DNA of 64,000 nucleotides from Pyxidicoccus parkwaysis (GTDB lineage: Bacteria; Myxococcota; Myxococcia; Myxococcales; Myxococcaceae), in assembly GCF_017301735.1 (NCBI RefSeq), contig NZ_CP071090.1, forward strand, positions 5,136,001 to 5,200,000. The letters are read 5' to 3'. The notes under the pieces are model-generated. The model did no database searches, was not told the DNA's origin, and saw nothing but the letters and a program-made list of their open reading frames with translations. The number at the start of each line of letters is the position of its first letter. Within the stretch, counting starts at the first letter, position 1. Shown here in pieces: positions 17,758-27,750 of this stretch. Made by a program: the position numbers and the translations under genes.

Positions 17758-19068
17758 ATGGCCGAGAATCTGAAGATCAGCCAGGCCCAGGACGAGAACG
17801 TCAACGAGTACGGCCGCGAGCACAACGAGAAGCTCCAGTCGCTCGCGCGCTCCATGGTGGCCGGCCTCTACATGCTGGTGCGCTCCGTGAAGATGTATGA
17901 CCCGGAGAACGCCGTCTTCCAGAAGCCGCTGCACCAGCTCCAGGACATCATCAATCAAATCATCGGCAAGGAAGGCCGGCTGGAGCTGACGGGCGTCAAG
18001 GAGTCCTTCTACCTGAACGGCATGCTGGTGAAGGTGGACCTGAACTCCATCGAGAACCAGCGCTACCTGCTGGCGGAGCTGCGCGGCAAGGACGTGGGCG
18101 GCTTCACGCTGACCAAGCCCGTCACGGTGCCGGAGCTGAAGAACTTCGTCTGGATTTTCGCCAAGGAGCAGTCCGGCACGACGGAGGAGGACGGGCTCGC
18201 GGGCCGCAAGCTGCTCAACATGCGGGTGGCCAAGTTCTCCAAGCTCAAGGAGAAGCTGAACAAGGACATGGACAACCCGGGCGACCTGAAGGTCGATCGC
18301 AAGAAGTACGCGATGACCATCTACGCGCGCGCGGTGTTCTTCCTCTCGAAGTACCTGGAGTCCGTGCGCGCCGGGAAGCCCATCAACGCGTCCAAGGCAC
18401 TGCGGCTGGTGCAGGACTTCGTGGACATCTCCTACGAGCAGAAGACGCACTTCCTGGGCATGACGACGATGCGGCGCGAGGACGAGTACCTCGTGTATCA
18501 CCAGACCAACGTCTGCCTGATGAGCATCGTCTTCGGCGCGGAGCTGGGGCTGACGAAGCCGCAGCTCCGTGATTTGGGCTACATCGCGTTGTTCCACGAC
18601 GCGGGCATGGCGACGCTGCCGGAAGAGCTGTCCACCAAGCGCGGCGCGCTGTCGCCGGACGAGAAGGTGGCGGTGCAGAAGGCGCCGCTCATCTCCGTGC
18701 GCAACATCCTCATGGAGAAGGGCTTCAGCCGCTCCACGCTGCTGCGCGTGGTGACGACGTTCGAGCACAAGACGGACTTCGGTACCGCGGTGCGCGACTC
18801 GCGCGGCAACATCCAGATGATCATCCCGAAGACGAACCTCGGGGTGTACGCGAAGATCATCGCCATCTGCGACGCGTACGACGCGCTCACCTCCAAGCGT
18901 CCGTACCGCGACGCCTACGGACCGGAAGTCGCGCTGATGCTGATGTGGACCGAGATGCGCAACAAGTTCGACCCGGAGTTGCTCCAGGTCTTCATGCGCG
19001 TCATGGCCATCCAGCCCGTGAAGGTGCTGTCCAAGCGGCAGCAGACGCTCAGCGTGTCGGGCCTGTAA
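17758..19068 (+). CDS. HD-GYP-like protein lacking the GYP motif
   Basis: 436 residues. The N-terminal domain (about 25-200) resembles that of the upstream HEAT protein. The C-terminal half is an HD-type phosphohydrolase fold with YHQTNVCLMSIVFGAELGL, the metal-binding pair in LFHDAGMATLPEEL (near 279), a later His in TFEHKTDFG, and ICDAYDALTSKRPYRDA. The HHE...GYP motif of active cyclic di-GMP phosphodiesterases is not present: where GYP is expected the sequence runs FGTAVRDSRG. It may therefore bind a nucleotide rather than hydrolyse cyclic di-GMP. Start ATG is 3 bp after the HEAT stop, with GGAGGAGG inside the previous gene. Confidence 0.75.
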   Translation: MAENLKISQAQDENVNEYGREHNEKLQSLARSMVAGLYMLVRSVKMYDPENAVFQKPLHQLQDIINQIIGKEGRLELTGVKESFYLNGMLVKVDLNSIENQRYLLAELRGKDVGGFTLTKPVTVPELKNFVWIFAKEQSGTTEEDGLAGRKLLNMRVAKFSKLKEKLNKDMDNPGDLKVDRKKYAMTIYARAVFFLSKYLESVRAGKPINASKALRLVQDFVDISYEQKTHFLGMTTMRREDEYLVYHQTNVCLMSIVFGAELGLTKPQLRDLGYIALFHDAGMATLPEELSTKRGALSPDEKVAVQKAPLISVRNILMEKGFSRSTLLRVVTTFEHKTDFGTAVRDSRGNIQMIIPKTNLGVYAKIIAICDAYDALTSKRPYRDAYGPEVALMLMWTEMRNKFDPELLQVFMRVMAIQPVKVLSKRQQTLSVSGL

Positions 19069-19152
19069 AGCGATTCGGTGTGCCGGGCGGGCGGAGAGGT
19101 CCGTCCAGCACCCGCTGCTTCACGACCGTGCGGTGCGAGCGGAGGCAGTTGC

Positions 19153-20193
19153 TCAGCGCGCGCGGCTCGTGGCCCGCTTCGCCGTCTTCTTCTTCGCGGC
19201 GGGCCTTGCCTTGACGGGCGTCTTCGCTGCCACCACCTGGGTGGCGGCGGGCTCACCGCGCAGCAACTCCAGCGCGGCGGTGAAGTCCTCGGGGATGGGC
19301 GCCTCCAGCTTCAGCGCCTTGCCCGTACGCGGGTGCGCGAAGGCCAGGCGCCATGCATGCAGCGCCTGCCGTCCCAGCCGCGCCTGCGCCTCCTCCGCCC
19401 TGCCCTTCGCCTTGCGGCCCGCGCCGTAGAGTGTGTCGCCGAGCAGCGGGTGGCCGGACTCGGACAGGTGAACGCGAATCTGGTGCGTGCGGCCGGTGAG
19501 CAGGTCCACCTCCACCAGCGCCGCGCCGTCGAAGGACTCCAGCACGCGGAAGAGCGTGATGGCGTGCTTGCCCTCCTTCACCCTGCCCGTGAACTTCTGC
19601 CTGTGCACGGGGTGCCGGCCGTAGAGCGTTTCGATTCGCCCCTCGGCGGGCGGAGTGCCGTGGACGATGGCCAGGTACGTCTTCTCCACCGCGCGCGTCT
19701 TGAAGGCCTTCTGCAGCGCCACGAGCGTCTGCTCGTTCTTCGCCACCACGAGGCAGCCGGTGGTGTCCTTGTCGAGTCGGTGGACGATGCCGGGACGCAA
19801 TTCGCCGCCCACGCCGGCCAGGTCCTTCACCCGGTGCAGCAGCGCGTTGACGAGCGTCCCGGACGCATGACCCGCGCCCGGGTGCACCACCATGCCCGCG
19901 GCCTTGTCCACCACCACGAGGTCCTTGTCCTCGTGCAGCACGGCGAGCGGAAGCTCCTCCGCCACCGGGACGGCGGCCACGGGCGCTGGGACGTGCAACG
20001 TGAGCAGCTCACCACCGCGCAGACGCCGCGACGGCTTGGCGGGCTGGCCATCCGCGAGCACGTGCCCGGCCTCGATGAGGCCGTGGATGCGGGAGCGGGT
20101 GAGGTCCGGGAACGCCCGGGCGAGGTACTGATCCACGCGCTCTCCGCGAGCTTCAGGCGGGGCGCGGTGCTCTCGCGTGTCGGGCGCTGCCAC
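19153..20193 (-). CDS. RluA-family 23S rRNA pseudouridine synthase (RluD type)
   Basis: 346 residues. An N-terminal S4 domain (RVDQYLARAFPDLTRSRIHGLIEAG, in two parts) precedes the RluA-type catalytic core. The active-site Asp is in HRLDKDTTGCLVVAKN, followed by KTYLAIVHG and the LTGRTHQIRVHL motif. It isomerises uridines in helix 69 or a related site of 23S rRNA. A basic C-terminal tail rich in Lys, Ala and Arg (about 25 residues, PVKARPAAKKKTAKR) is an extension beyond the usual enzyme. GTG start at 20193. The small gene at 20205-20468 lies 11 bp upstream and is likely co-transcribed. Confidence 0.88.
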   Translation of the reverse strand: MAAPDTREHRAPPEARGERVDQYLARAFPDLTRSRIHGLIEAGHVLADGQPAKPSRRLRGGELLTLHVPAPVAAVPVAEELPLAVLHEDKDLVVVDKAAGMVVHPGAGHASGTLVNALLHRVKDLAGVGGELRPGIVHRLDKDTTGCLVVAKNEQTLVALQKAFKTRAVEKTYLAIVHGTPPAEGRIETLYGRHPVHRQKFTGRVKEGKHAITLFRVLESFDGAALVEVDLLTGRTHQIRVHLSESGHPLLGDTLYGAGRKAKGRAEEAQARLGRQALHAWRLAFAHPRTGKALKLEAPIPEDFTAALELLRGEPAATQVVAAKTPVKARPAAKKKTAKRATSRAR

Positions 20194-20204
20194 GTGGAAA
20201 CGGG

Positions 20205-20468
20205 CTACCAGATCTTCGACTTCACGTGCGCCTTCGAGCGCAGGACGATGTCGTTGATGGCGCGCTCGAAGAAGTTCATCTTCGTGAAGATCTCCTGGCT
20301 GACGCGGCTCTTGTAGAGCTCGCGGCCCTCTTCCAGTTCCTCCTTGAGGACCTCGAAGAGGTTGTCCTGCTCGATGCCCTTGATGATCTTCTGCTCGTTG
20401 TAGAGCGAGATATCCGAGGCAATCGCACGGGCGAGCCGCATCGCCTTGACCTTTTCCTCGTCCGTCAT
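20205..20468 (-). CDS. Small conserved helical protein
   Basis: 87 residues, no signal peptide, fully helical and charged: EEKVKAMRLARAIASDISLYN, then KIIKGIEQDNLFEVLKEELEEG, and an Arg/Lys-rich end. The sequence is well ordered, with codon use like its neighbours, and its ATG at 20468 is clear. I do not know a named family. It lies 11 bp upstream of the pseudouridine synthase gene, so a link with RNA or ribosome function is possible but unproven. Confidence 0.7.
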   Translation of the reverse strand: MTDEEKVKAMRLARAIASDISLYNEQKIIKGIEQDNLFEVLKEELEEGRELYKSRVSQEIFTKMNFFERAINDIVLRSKAHVKSKIW

Positions 20469-20550
20469 CGTCCTACCTACTTAGGCACCGGTCTGGGGGG
20501 AGTCAACTTTCATCGCACCCCTGTACCGGTGTCTGGCCCCCTGGACGAAG

Positions 20551-22188
20551 TCATTTCTTCCCTGACTTCTCAGAAGCCAGGGCGAGATAGCTCCTGGACA
20601 CCCGGAGCGGATCCAGCCCCAGCTCGCGGGCGAGGTTCATGAGGATGCCGCGCAGGTAGACGGGGGCCGGGAGGGCGCCGTAGCGGTCGGCCTCGACGTT
20701 CTCCAGGTGGGCCTTGGAGATGCGGGTGCGGTCGGCGACCTGCTGGAGGCTGAACTGCCGGGCCTCTCGCACGCGGCGGAGCAGTTCGCCGTTGAACTCG
20801 GCGTCCGAGGGGATGTCCGGGGTGCGAGGACGCGGCTCGCGCACACGGGCGGCCACCTGGGCCAGCGCGGCCTCCGCCGTGGCGATGGCCGAGTCCTGGG
20901 CGAGCACCTGGGCATCGCCGAGCTGACGGCCGGGGCCCGGACGCGGTGCCGGGTGGCCGGGCTCGGACGGCTTGTGAGCGGCGATGCGGGCGGCCGGCGT
21001 ACGAGCACCCGGCCGGAGTGCGGGCTCCGCGCGGCCGGGCACGGTGGCGAGCGTGGAGCTCGACGCAGTGGGCAGCGGGGGCGGAACGGACGCGGGCGCC
21101 GGGGCCGTGGTCGGAGCGGCAACGGCGGGCGCAGACACCGGAGCCGTGGTGGTGGCGGCAACGGCGGGCGCGGTGGGCTGCGTGGGCAGCGGAGGCGGGA
21201 CGGCCGCGGGCACCGGGGCCGTCACGGCGGCGACAGTGGCGCTGGAGAGCCCGGGCTCCGATGCCGTCATGGAGGCGGCAGCGGCGGCGGAAGGCCCGGG
21301 CACCGGCTCCGGGGTGGATGCGGCAACAGGCGCCGCAGGCGCGGCCTCGGCAGCGGACGCAGCGGCGACGGGCGTGACAGGTCGCGTCGGCAGGGGCGGA
21401 GGTGTCGACGCGGCCGCTGTGTCACGAGCCTGTGTCGAAGGGCTCTCCGAAGCGGACGTAGCCGACGGCACGTTCACGGAGCTGCCCAAGAGCTGCGAGT
21501 CCTGCAACGAGCTGGACACGTACGCGAAGGAGAACCCGCGGAAGAACGTAGCGCGGAAGTCCGAGGGCCCCACCTCCGTCGAAGTCGGGCTCGCAGTCGC
21601 ATTGTCGGACTCGACGACTCGAGCGTCCGCCGCATTCGTCGAAGCCGGGCTCGCAGGCGCCTCGTCGGACTCGGCGCCATGAACCTCCGCCACACTCGTC
21701 GAAACCGGGCTCGCAGGCACCTGAGCCAGCTCGGAGGCCGGAGCCTCCGCCGCACTCGCGAGCGTCTTGCCGGACCCGGCGGCACGAGCGTCCTCCACGC
21801 TCGCGGCAGCCGCGCTCCCCTCCTCCGCGCCCGCCGAAGCCGAGCTCGCGAGCGCCTCCGCGGCGCGCTCCACGGTTCCCGCCGTGGGCGTCGCCTCCGC
21901 CGACGGCTTGCCAGCCGCCGTCACGGTGTCCGCCATCCGCCGGACCGGAAGTCCCAGCTCCTTGTCGTATTCGACGCGCAGGTCCGCGTCGGTGAGTATC
22001 TCCATCGCCTCGGTCATCCGGGCGCGGAGACTGTCCACCTGCTCCGGGTCGACCAGCGCGTACACGGCGATGGAGTCCGGCGCATACAGCTCCATCAGCC
22101 GCGAGTACGCCGCGCGGATGTCGTCCATCGGCGCGGTGACAGGGACCTCCAGGAGCTCGTAATAGGTCTGCTGCTCGAAGGGCTTCAT
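20551..22188 (-). CDS. J-like domain / disordered linker / RodZ-type HTH fusion
   Basis: 545 residues in three parts. Residues 1-75 resemble a DnaJ J-domain (YYELLEVPVTAPMDDIRAAYSRL), but the HPD triad that activates DnaK reads APD at residues 36-38. Residues 90-430 form a long Ala/Pro/Ser/Thr-rich disordered linker with loose internal repeats around PASPxST...ESD. Residues about 450-540 are a RodZ-like helix-turn-helix (LLRRVREARQFSLQQVADRT, then KAHLENVEADRYGALPAPVY). No membrane helix is present, unlike RodZ. The ATG overlaps the stop of the MinD-like gene (ATGA), implying a functional pair. It may be a DNA-binding or polarity adaptor. Confidence 0.75.
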   Translation of the reverse strand: MKPFEQQTYYELLEVPVTAPMDDIRAAYSRLMELYAPDSIAVYALVDPEQVDSLRARMTEAMEILTDADLRVEYDKELGLPVRRMADTVTAAGKPSAEATPTAGTVERAAEALASSASAGAEEGSAAAASVEDARAAGSGKTLASAAEAPASELAQVPASPVSTSVAEVHGAESDEAPASPASTNAADARVVESDNATASPTSTEVGPSDFRATFFRGFSFAYVSSSLQDSQLLGSSVNVPSATSASESPSTQARDTAAASTPPPLPTRPVTPVAAASAAEAAPAAPVAASTPEPVPGPSAAAAASMTASEPGLSSATVAAVTAPVPAAVPPPLPTQPTAPAVAATTTAPVSAPAVAAPTTAPAPASVPPPLPTASSSTLATVPGRAEPALRPGARTPAARIAAHKPSEPGHPAPRPGPGRQLGDAQVLAQDSAIATAEAALAQVAARVREPRPRTPDIPSDAEFNGELLRRVREARQFSLQQVADRTRISKAHLENVEADRYGALPAPVYLRGILMNLARELGLDPLRVSRSYLALASEKSGKK

Positions 22189-23216
22189 GGGGAAGACGGG
22201 TCGAGGTTGCTGTCGAGTGCGAGAAGGCGCGAGGCGATGCGTTGAATCGCCGAGGATGCTGGAGAGTCGGGCCGCTCGATGAGGACCGGACGACGCTTGC
22301 GCACCGCGCGCCAGGCCTCGTCGTCGTAGCGGATGGCGCCGAGGTCATCCATCTCGATGCCGAAGAACTTCTTCCACGCGGCGGCCACCGCCACGCCCAC
22401 GTTCTGGTCCGCGTCCGTGCGCGCCTGATTCACGATGAGCCGGATGCGGAACTCCGCCAGTTCCTTCTCCAGCCGCTCCGCCGCCGCCAGGTCCTTGTGC
22501 CGCACCTGCGCCAGCACGTCGTGCAGCGTGCGCAGCGAGCCCTCACGCGTCGTGAGCGCGCTCTCCACGATGTCCTGGATGCCGTACTGCGCTTCCACCT
22601 GCTGGAGCCTCCGGAAGAAGGCCGCCTTCGCGAAGCGGTACGCGTTCTCCACGGACGTCGGCTCGGGCAGCACCACCAGCAGCCCGTGGTCCGCCATGAT
22701 GAAGAAGTCGATGGTGTTGAAGCTGGTGCCCGCGCCCAGGTCCAGGATCAGGTAGTCCGCCGATGCGCCCATCAGCGTCTTCAGCAGCTTCTGCTTCTGC
22801 GCGTACTTGAGGTTCGCCGCGTCCAGCGCGTCCTGCGCGCCGGCGATGAGCGACAGCCTGGGCACGCCCGTGGGGATGATGACCTCCTCGAGCGTCGCCT
22901 TGTTCTTGCGCAGGAAGTCGGACAGCGTGGCCGCAGGCTGCCCCACCCCCAGACACGTGTGCAGGTTCGCACCGCCCAGGTCCGCGTCCACCAGCAACAC
23001 GTTGAGCCCGGCCTGTGCCAGCGCGACGCCAAGGTTGGCGGACACCATGGACTTGCCGACGCCTCCCTTGCCTCCGCCCACGGCGATGACTCGCCGCGGG
23101 CGGGCACGTTGAGACAATCCGGGCGGTCCGGAGACCGCCGGGGCCGGCGTCTTGGCGCCGGAGCCGGAGCCCGGTGCACGGGCTTCGCTCCGAGGCGCTC
23201 GCGAGGGTTCGCTCAT
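22185..23216 (-). CDS. MinD/FlhG-like P-loop ATPase
   Basis: About 343 residues. After a Pro/Ala-rich N-terminal arm, the deviant Walker A GGGKGGVGKSMVSANLGV is at about residues 46-63. It is followed by VLLVDADLGGANLHTCLG and a switch region, YLILDLGAGTSFNTIDFF. This is the MinD/FlhG branch of the ParA family, which uses ATP-driven dimerisation to position structures; no membrane-targeting helix is evident at the C-terminus. I chose the ATG at 23216; an ATG at 23252 is in frame and possible, and neither has a strong ribosome site. It is translationally coupled with the J-like/HTH protein, which may be its partner. Confidence 0.82.
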   Translation of the reverse strand: MSEPSRAPRSEARAPGSGSGAKTPAPAVSGPPGLSQRARPRRVIAVGGGKGGVGKSMVSANLGVALAQAGLNVLLVDADLGGANLHTCLGVGQPAATLSDFLRKNKATLEEVIIPTGVPRLSLIAGAQDALDAANLKYAQKQKLLKTLMGASADYLILDLGAGTSFNTIDFFIMADHGLLVVLPEPTSVENAYRFAKAAFFRRLQQVEAQYGIQDIVESALTTREGSLRTLHDVLAQVRHKDLAAAERLEKELAEFRIRLIVNQARTDADQNVGVAVAAAWKKFFGIEMDDLGAIRYDDEAWRAVRKRRPVLIERPDSPASSAIQRIASRLLALDSNLDPSSP

Positions 23217-23311
23217 GGCTGACAGTGAGACGGACTTCAATGGAGCTCCCATCAAAGCCCGTCCTACTGCCCGAGTCGACTCCCCGCCAGAAAGCGTCCG
23301 TCAGGTGGAGG

Positions 23312-25006
23312 TCATCGGATGATCACCACGCACGTGCAGGGCTGGCTCCCGTCGCACGTACTCCCAGCGGATGTCTCGCACGACAGGCCGAAGCAGCAGG
23401 GACTGTTCGGCGAGCATGCCTGCCCGCCCGCCGAGCAGGTGGCTCCCGCCTCGCACGTCCCCGTGGTGCTCCCTCCGGGGATGCGGCAACCCAACCCGGA
23501 GCAGCAGTCCGAGGCCGAGGTGCAGATGCTTCCCTGCGGCTGACACGCCTGCGGCGCCTGGCACGTACCGCCGGTGCAGATGCCGGAGCAGCACCCCGCC
23601 CCGCTGGAGCATGCCTGCCCGTTGGGCGTGCAGACAGGACCGGCATCCGGCCCGCCCGTGCCGGCGTCCGTTCCGCCCGTGCCGCCATCAGCGCCACCAC
23701 CGGGCGATGTGCCCGTCGGGCGGCAGACGTACGTCAATTCGTCGATGGCCCGGCACGTGGTGCCCGCGCAGCAGCCCGAGTGGGTCGGGTCACACAGCGC
23801 GCCCACCGGATCACACGTGGGGGCCGGCTGGCACGTGAAGCCGCCGCCGTCCGCGCCCGGCAGGCAGCGGTCGCCGCCGCAGCACTGGTCGCTGAACTGG
23901 CACGTGGCGCCCTGGGCGATGCAGCACGGCGCCTCGCCGGTGTAGCCCGTGGGGCACGCGGCGGGGCACTGGCCGTTGGGGCAACCGCCGAAGCAGCGCG
24001 GCACGCCGGAGGAGTCCACCTTGCACACGGCCTTCTGGCCGTCGCAGCAGGCCTCGCGCGCATTCACGTCGATGATGCCGCCGTCCGGCAGCATGCCCGA
24101 GCCGCAGATGTTGCCCACCGGGTTGCAGCCGTTGGGCTTGTCGCAGCGGCTCTCGCGGCAGTCCACCGCGTTGGAGACCTTCTCACCGCCGCAGCACACG
24201 CCGTCGTTGGTGCAGTAGTTGCCCGTGGGACGGCAGCCGCCCACCGGCTGGCACACCGTGGCGCCGTAGCCCAGGTCTACGCAGGTGCGCGAGCAGCACG
24301 TGCTGCCGCCGGAGCACGGATTGCCGTCCTGCACGCAGTTGCCGCCACCAGCGCCGCCCACCGCCACGCAGCGGCCCGGCGTGCCGGTGCCGTTCTGCGA
24401 GCACACGCCGCCGCAGCAGTCCTCGTTCTTCAGGCACAGGTCGTTGTTGGCCTGGCACGAGTACGCCGGCTTGCACACACCGGCCTGGCAGTTGGTGGAG
24501 CAGCAGTCGCTGTCCGCGCCGCACGCCTGGCCCGGCACCTTGCAGGACGAGGTGCCCGCGGGCAGCGGCGCGCACTTGCCGTCACCGCCGCAAATCTTCG
24601 TGCAGCACTCCTCCGCGTTGGCGCAAGTCGCACCGACGTCCAGGCACTGCTGCGTGGAGCACTTGCCCCCGAGGCAGCTCTGCGTGCAGCACTCGATGCC
24701 GTCGGAGCAGGCCCCACCGGCCGGGGTGCACTGCTCGCTGGGCTCGGGACACGTGCCCGCCTCCGTGCACGTGCCCGTACAGCACAGGGCTCCCGACTCG
24801 CGGCTGCACGATGCGCCCACGTCGAGGCACGTGGAGCCCGGACCACCGTCCGGCAGCACCGTCCCCGAGTCCGCACCCGCGTCCTCGCCGGAGCCCGCGT
24901 CCTCGTTGTTCGACGGGTTCGCAGGCGGCTTGTCGTTGCTGCACGCCGAGACGGCACCCAGTGCCAACACCATTCCCACCAGCATCAGCCAGCGGTTCGC
25001 TCTCAT
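23312..25006 (-). CDS. Large cysteine-rich repeat lipoprotein
   Basis: 564 residues. The signal peptide ends in the lipobox VSAC (Cys near residue 23), followed by an Asn/Asp/Gly-rich linker. The rest is about a dozen cysteine-rich modules of 35-45 residues with the pattern C-x5-C-x5-CC-x3-C-x4-C (for example CSDGIECCTQSCLGGKC). Nearly every module has the adjacent CC pair typical of small disulfide knots. An Asp/Gly/Thr spacer (DGGTGGTDAGTGGPDAG) separates the last modules. It is probably anchored in the outer membrane and very stable. The function is unknown; adhesion or defence at the cell surface are possibilities. The ATG at 25006 has GGAGGGGAG upstream. Confidence 0.8.
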   Translation of the reverse strand: MRANRWLMLVGMVLALGAVSACSNDKPPANPSNNEDAGSGEDAGADSGTVLPDGGPGSTCLDVGASCSRESGALCCTGTCTEAGTCPEPSEQCTPAGGACSDGIECCTQSCLGGKCSTQQCLDVGATCANAEECCTKICGGDGKCAPLPAGTSSCKVPGQACGADSDCCSTNCQAGVCKPAYSCQANNDLCLKNEDCCGGVCSQNGTGTPGRCVAVGGAGGGNCVQDGNPCSGGSTCCSRTCVDLGYGATVCQPVGGCRPTGNYCTNDGVCCGGEKVSNAVDCRESRCDKPNGCNPVGNICGSGMLPDGGIIDVNAREACCDGQKAVCKVDSSGVPRCFGGCPNGQCPAACPTGYTGEAPCCIAQGATCQFSDQCCGGDRCLPGADGGGFTCQPAPTCDPVGALCDPTHSGCCAGTTCRAIDELTYVCRPTGTSPGGGADGGTGGTDAGTGGPDAGPVCTPNGQACSSGAGCCSGICTGGTCQAPQACQPQGSICTSASDCCSGLGCRIPGGSTTGTCEAGATCSAGGQACSPNSPCCFGLSCETSAGSTCDGSQPCTCVVIIR

Positions 25007-25174
25007 CTGGAGACTCCCCTCCCGTGCCGGCGCACTCCGCGGCGGGGAGCGGTGACGCACCAGTCAGGCCATGAATGCGCGCGGACGCTCCGCGCGTGTC
25101 CGGTGGACCCGAACACCCCCGGCAGCGGCCACGGAATTCGTCAGGGAGCCGTCAGTTGAAGGGCGGGGATTTCG

Positions 25175-25764
25175 CTACTCGTCCAGAAGTTCGACGTTCC
25201 AGTACGAGGCATCCGCCAGGTGCAGGAAGGGCAACCACTCGCGGTACGTCACCTTGCGCGTGGCACCGCGGAACAGCGGCGTCCAGCGCGGGCGCACCGG
25301 CTTCTTGAGCAGCCGCATTTCGGCCTGCTCCGGGGTGCGTCCGCCCTTCTTCAGGTTGCAGGGCACGCAGGAGCAGACGACGTTCTCCCACGTCGTCTTC
25401 CCGCCCTGGGAGCGCGGCAGGACGTGGTCCAGGTTCAGGTCGCTGCGCGGGAGATTCTTTCCGCAGTACTGGCAGGTGTCGTTGTCGCGCGCGTAGATGT
25501 TGAGCCGTGAGAAGCGCACCCGACCGCGGGGCAGGTGGTCATACGCGCTGAGCACCAGCACACGCGGCACGCGGATGGTGCGGTTGATGGTGGTGATGCA
25601 GTCCTGGGTGGCGCTCAACGCGGCCCAGTCATCGAACTCGTAGAGCCGGTACTGCGCGTCGATGGCCTTGGCCACGCCCTGGTACAGCAGCGAGAACGCC
25701 CGCTTCACCGAGGTGACATGCACCGGCTGGTAGTACCGGTTGAGGACGAGGACGGCGCTGTTGA

Positions 25765-25768
<4 letters not shown>
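25175..25768 (-). CDS. HNH endonuclease family protein
   Basis: 197 residues. The N-terminal part (LVLNRYYQPVHVTSVKRAFS) is typical of the common bacterial HNH proteins. The HNH core contains CQYCGKNL, then LDHVLPRSQGG with the catalytic His, and ENVVCSCVPCNLKKGG with Asn and the second Cys pair. The enzyme is expected to be a metal-dependent nuclease; the biological substrate of this family is not established. Its ATG at 25768 overlaps the selA stop (ATGA), so the two are co-translated. No methylase or phage gene is nearby, which argues against a restriction system. Confidence 0.85.
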
Positions 25769-27156
<1,388 letters not shown>

Positions 27157-27211
27157 ACCCGGAGTCTAGGAGAGCTGGAGGGCGGCCGCCAACCACCGGG
27201 GCGGGTGTGAC

Positions 27212-27255
27212 AGAAAAGGAAAAGGCCCAGCCTCCTCATTGGGGGACCGGGCCTT
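27212..27255 (-). terminator. Intrinsic terminator of the cold-shock gene
   Basis: On the minus strand AAGGCCC (27255-27249) pairs with GGGCCTT (27228-27222), followed by TTCCTTTTCTG. It lies 35 bp after the stop of the cold-shock gene. Confidence 0.75.
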
Positions 27256-27290
27256 CGTACCGAACGCGTCAGTGCGCGCTCAGCGGGACA

Positions 27291-27494
27291 TCAGATCGGG
27301 CGAACGTTCTGAGCCTGCAGACCCTTGGGGCCGCGGGCCACGTCGAACTCCACCTTCTGGCCTTCCTGCAGGGAGCGGAAGCCCTGGGTCTGGATCGCAG
27401 TGTGGTGGCAGAAGAGGTCCTCGCCCCCGCCGTCCTGCATGATGAACCCAAAGCCCTTCGCGTCGTTGAACCACTTCACGGTACCAGTTGCCAT
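27291..27494 (-). CDS. Cold-shock (CspA family) protein
   Basis: 67 residues forming a single OB-fold cold-shock domain. RNP1 is KGFGFI and RNP2 reads DLFCHHTAI, where most family members have Val rather than Cys. MATGTVKWFNDAKGFGFI starts the protein. It binds single-stranded RNA and DNA as an RNA chaperone. A pyrimidine/purine-rich leader (AAGAAGAGAAGAG) precedes the ATG at 27494 and serves as ribosome-binding site. The gap upstream (27495-27750) is AT-richer than average, as expected of the long leaders of cold-shock genes. Several paralogs probably exist elsewhere. Confidence 0.92.
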   Translation of the reverse strand: MATGTVKWFNDAKGFGFIMQDGGGEDLFCHHTAIQTQGFRSLQEGQKVEFDVARGPKGLQAQNVRPI

Positions 27495-27750
27495 TACTCT
27501 TCTCTTCTTCTTTCTCTGCCAGCCTCATGAATTGAGCTGGATGTCACGCCTGTGAAGATGTGACCCCCGCCGTGTGACACGTTTCCACCCGGTTGCATAG
27601 GGGGATACATCCTCCCAGGTGTCCTTTTTTGTCAGGACCCGGACACAACACACGCTTCATGCGCCCGATTCCTGACCTTTTTCCCGCACCGCGTCGTGCG
27701 AAACAGCAAGCGGGCATGGGGAGGAGCCCCCTGCCCGGCCCCACCTGCCC

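Noticed and set aside
16204..18768. An 854-codon open frame antisense to the HEAT and HD genes
   Set aside because: It spans two real genes and has His/Leu/Gln-rich low-complexity sequence with no motif.
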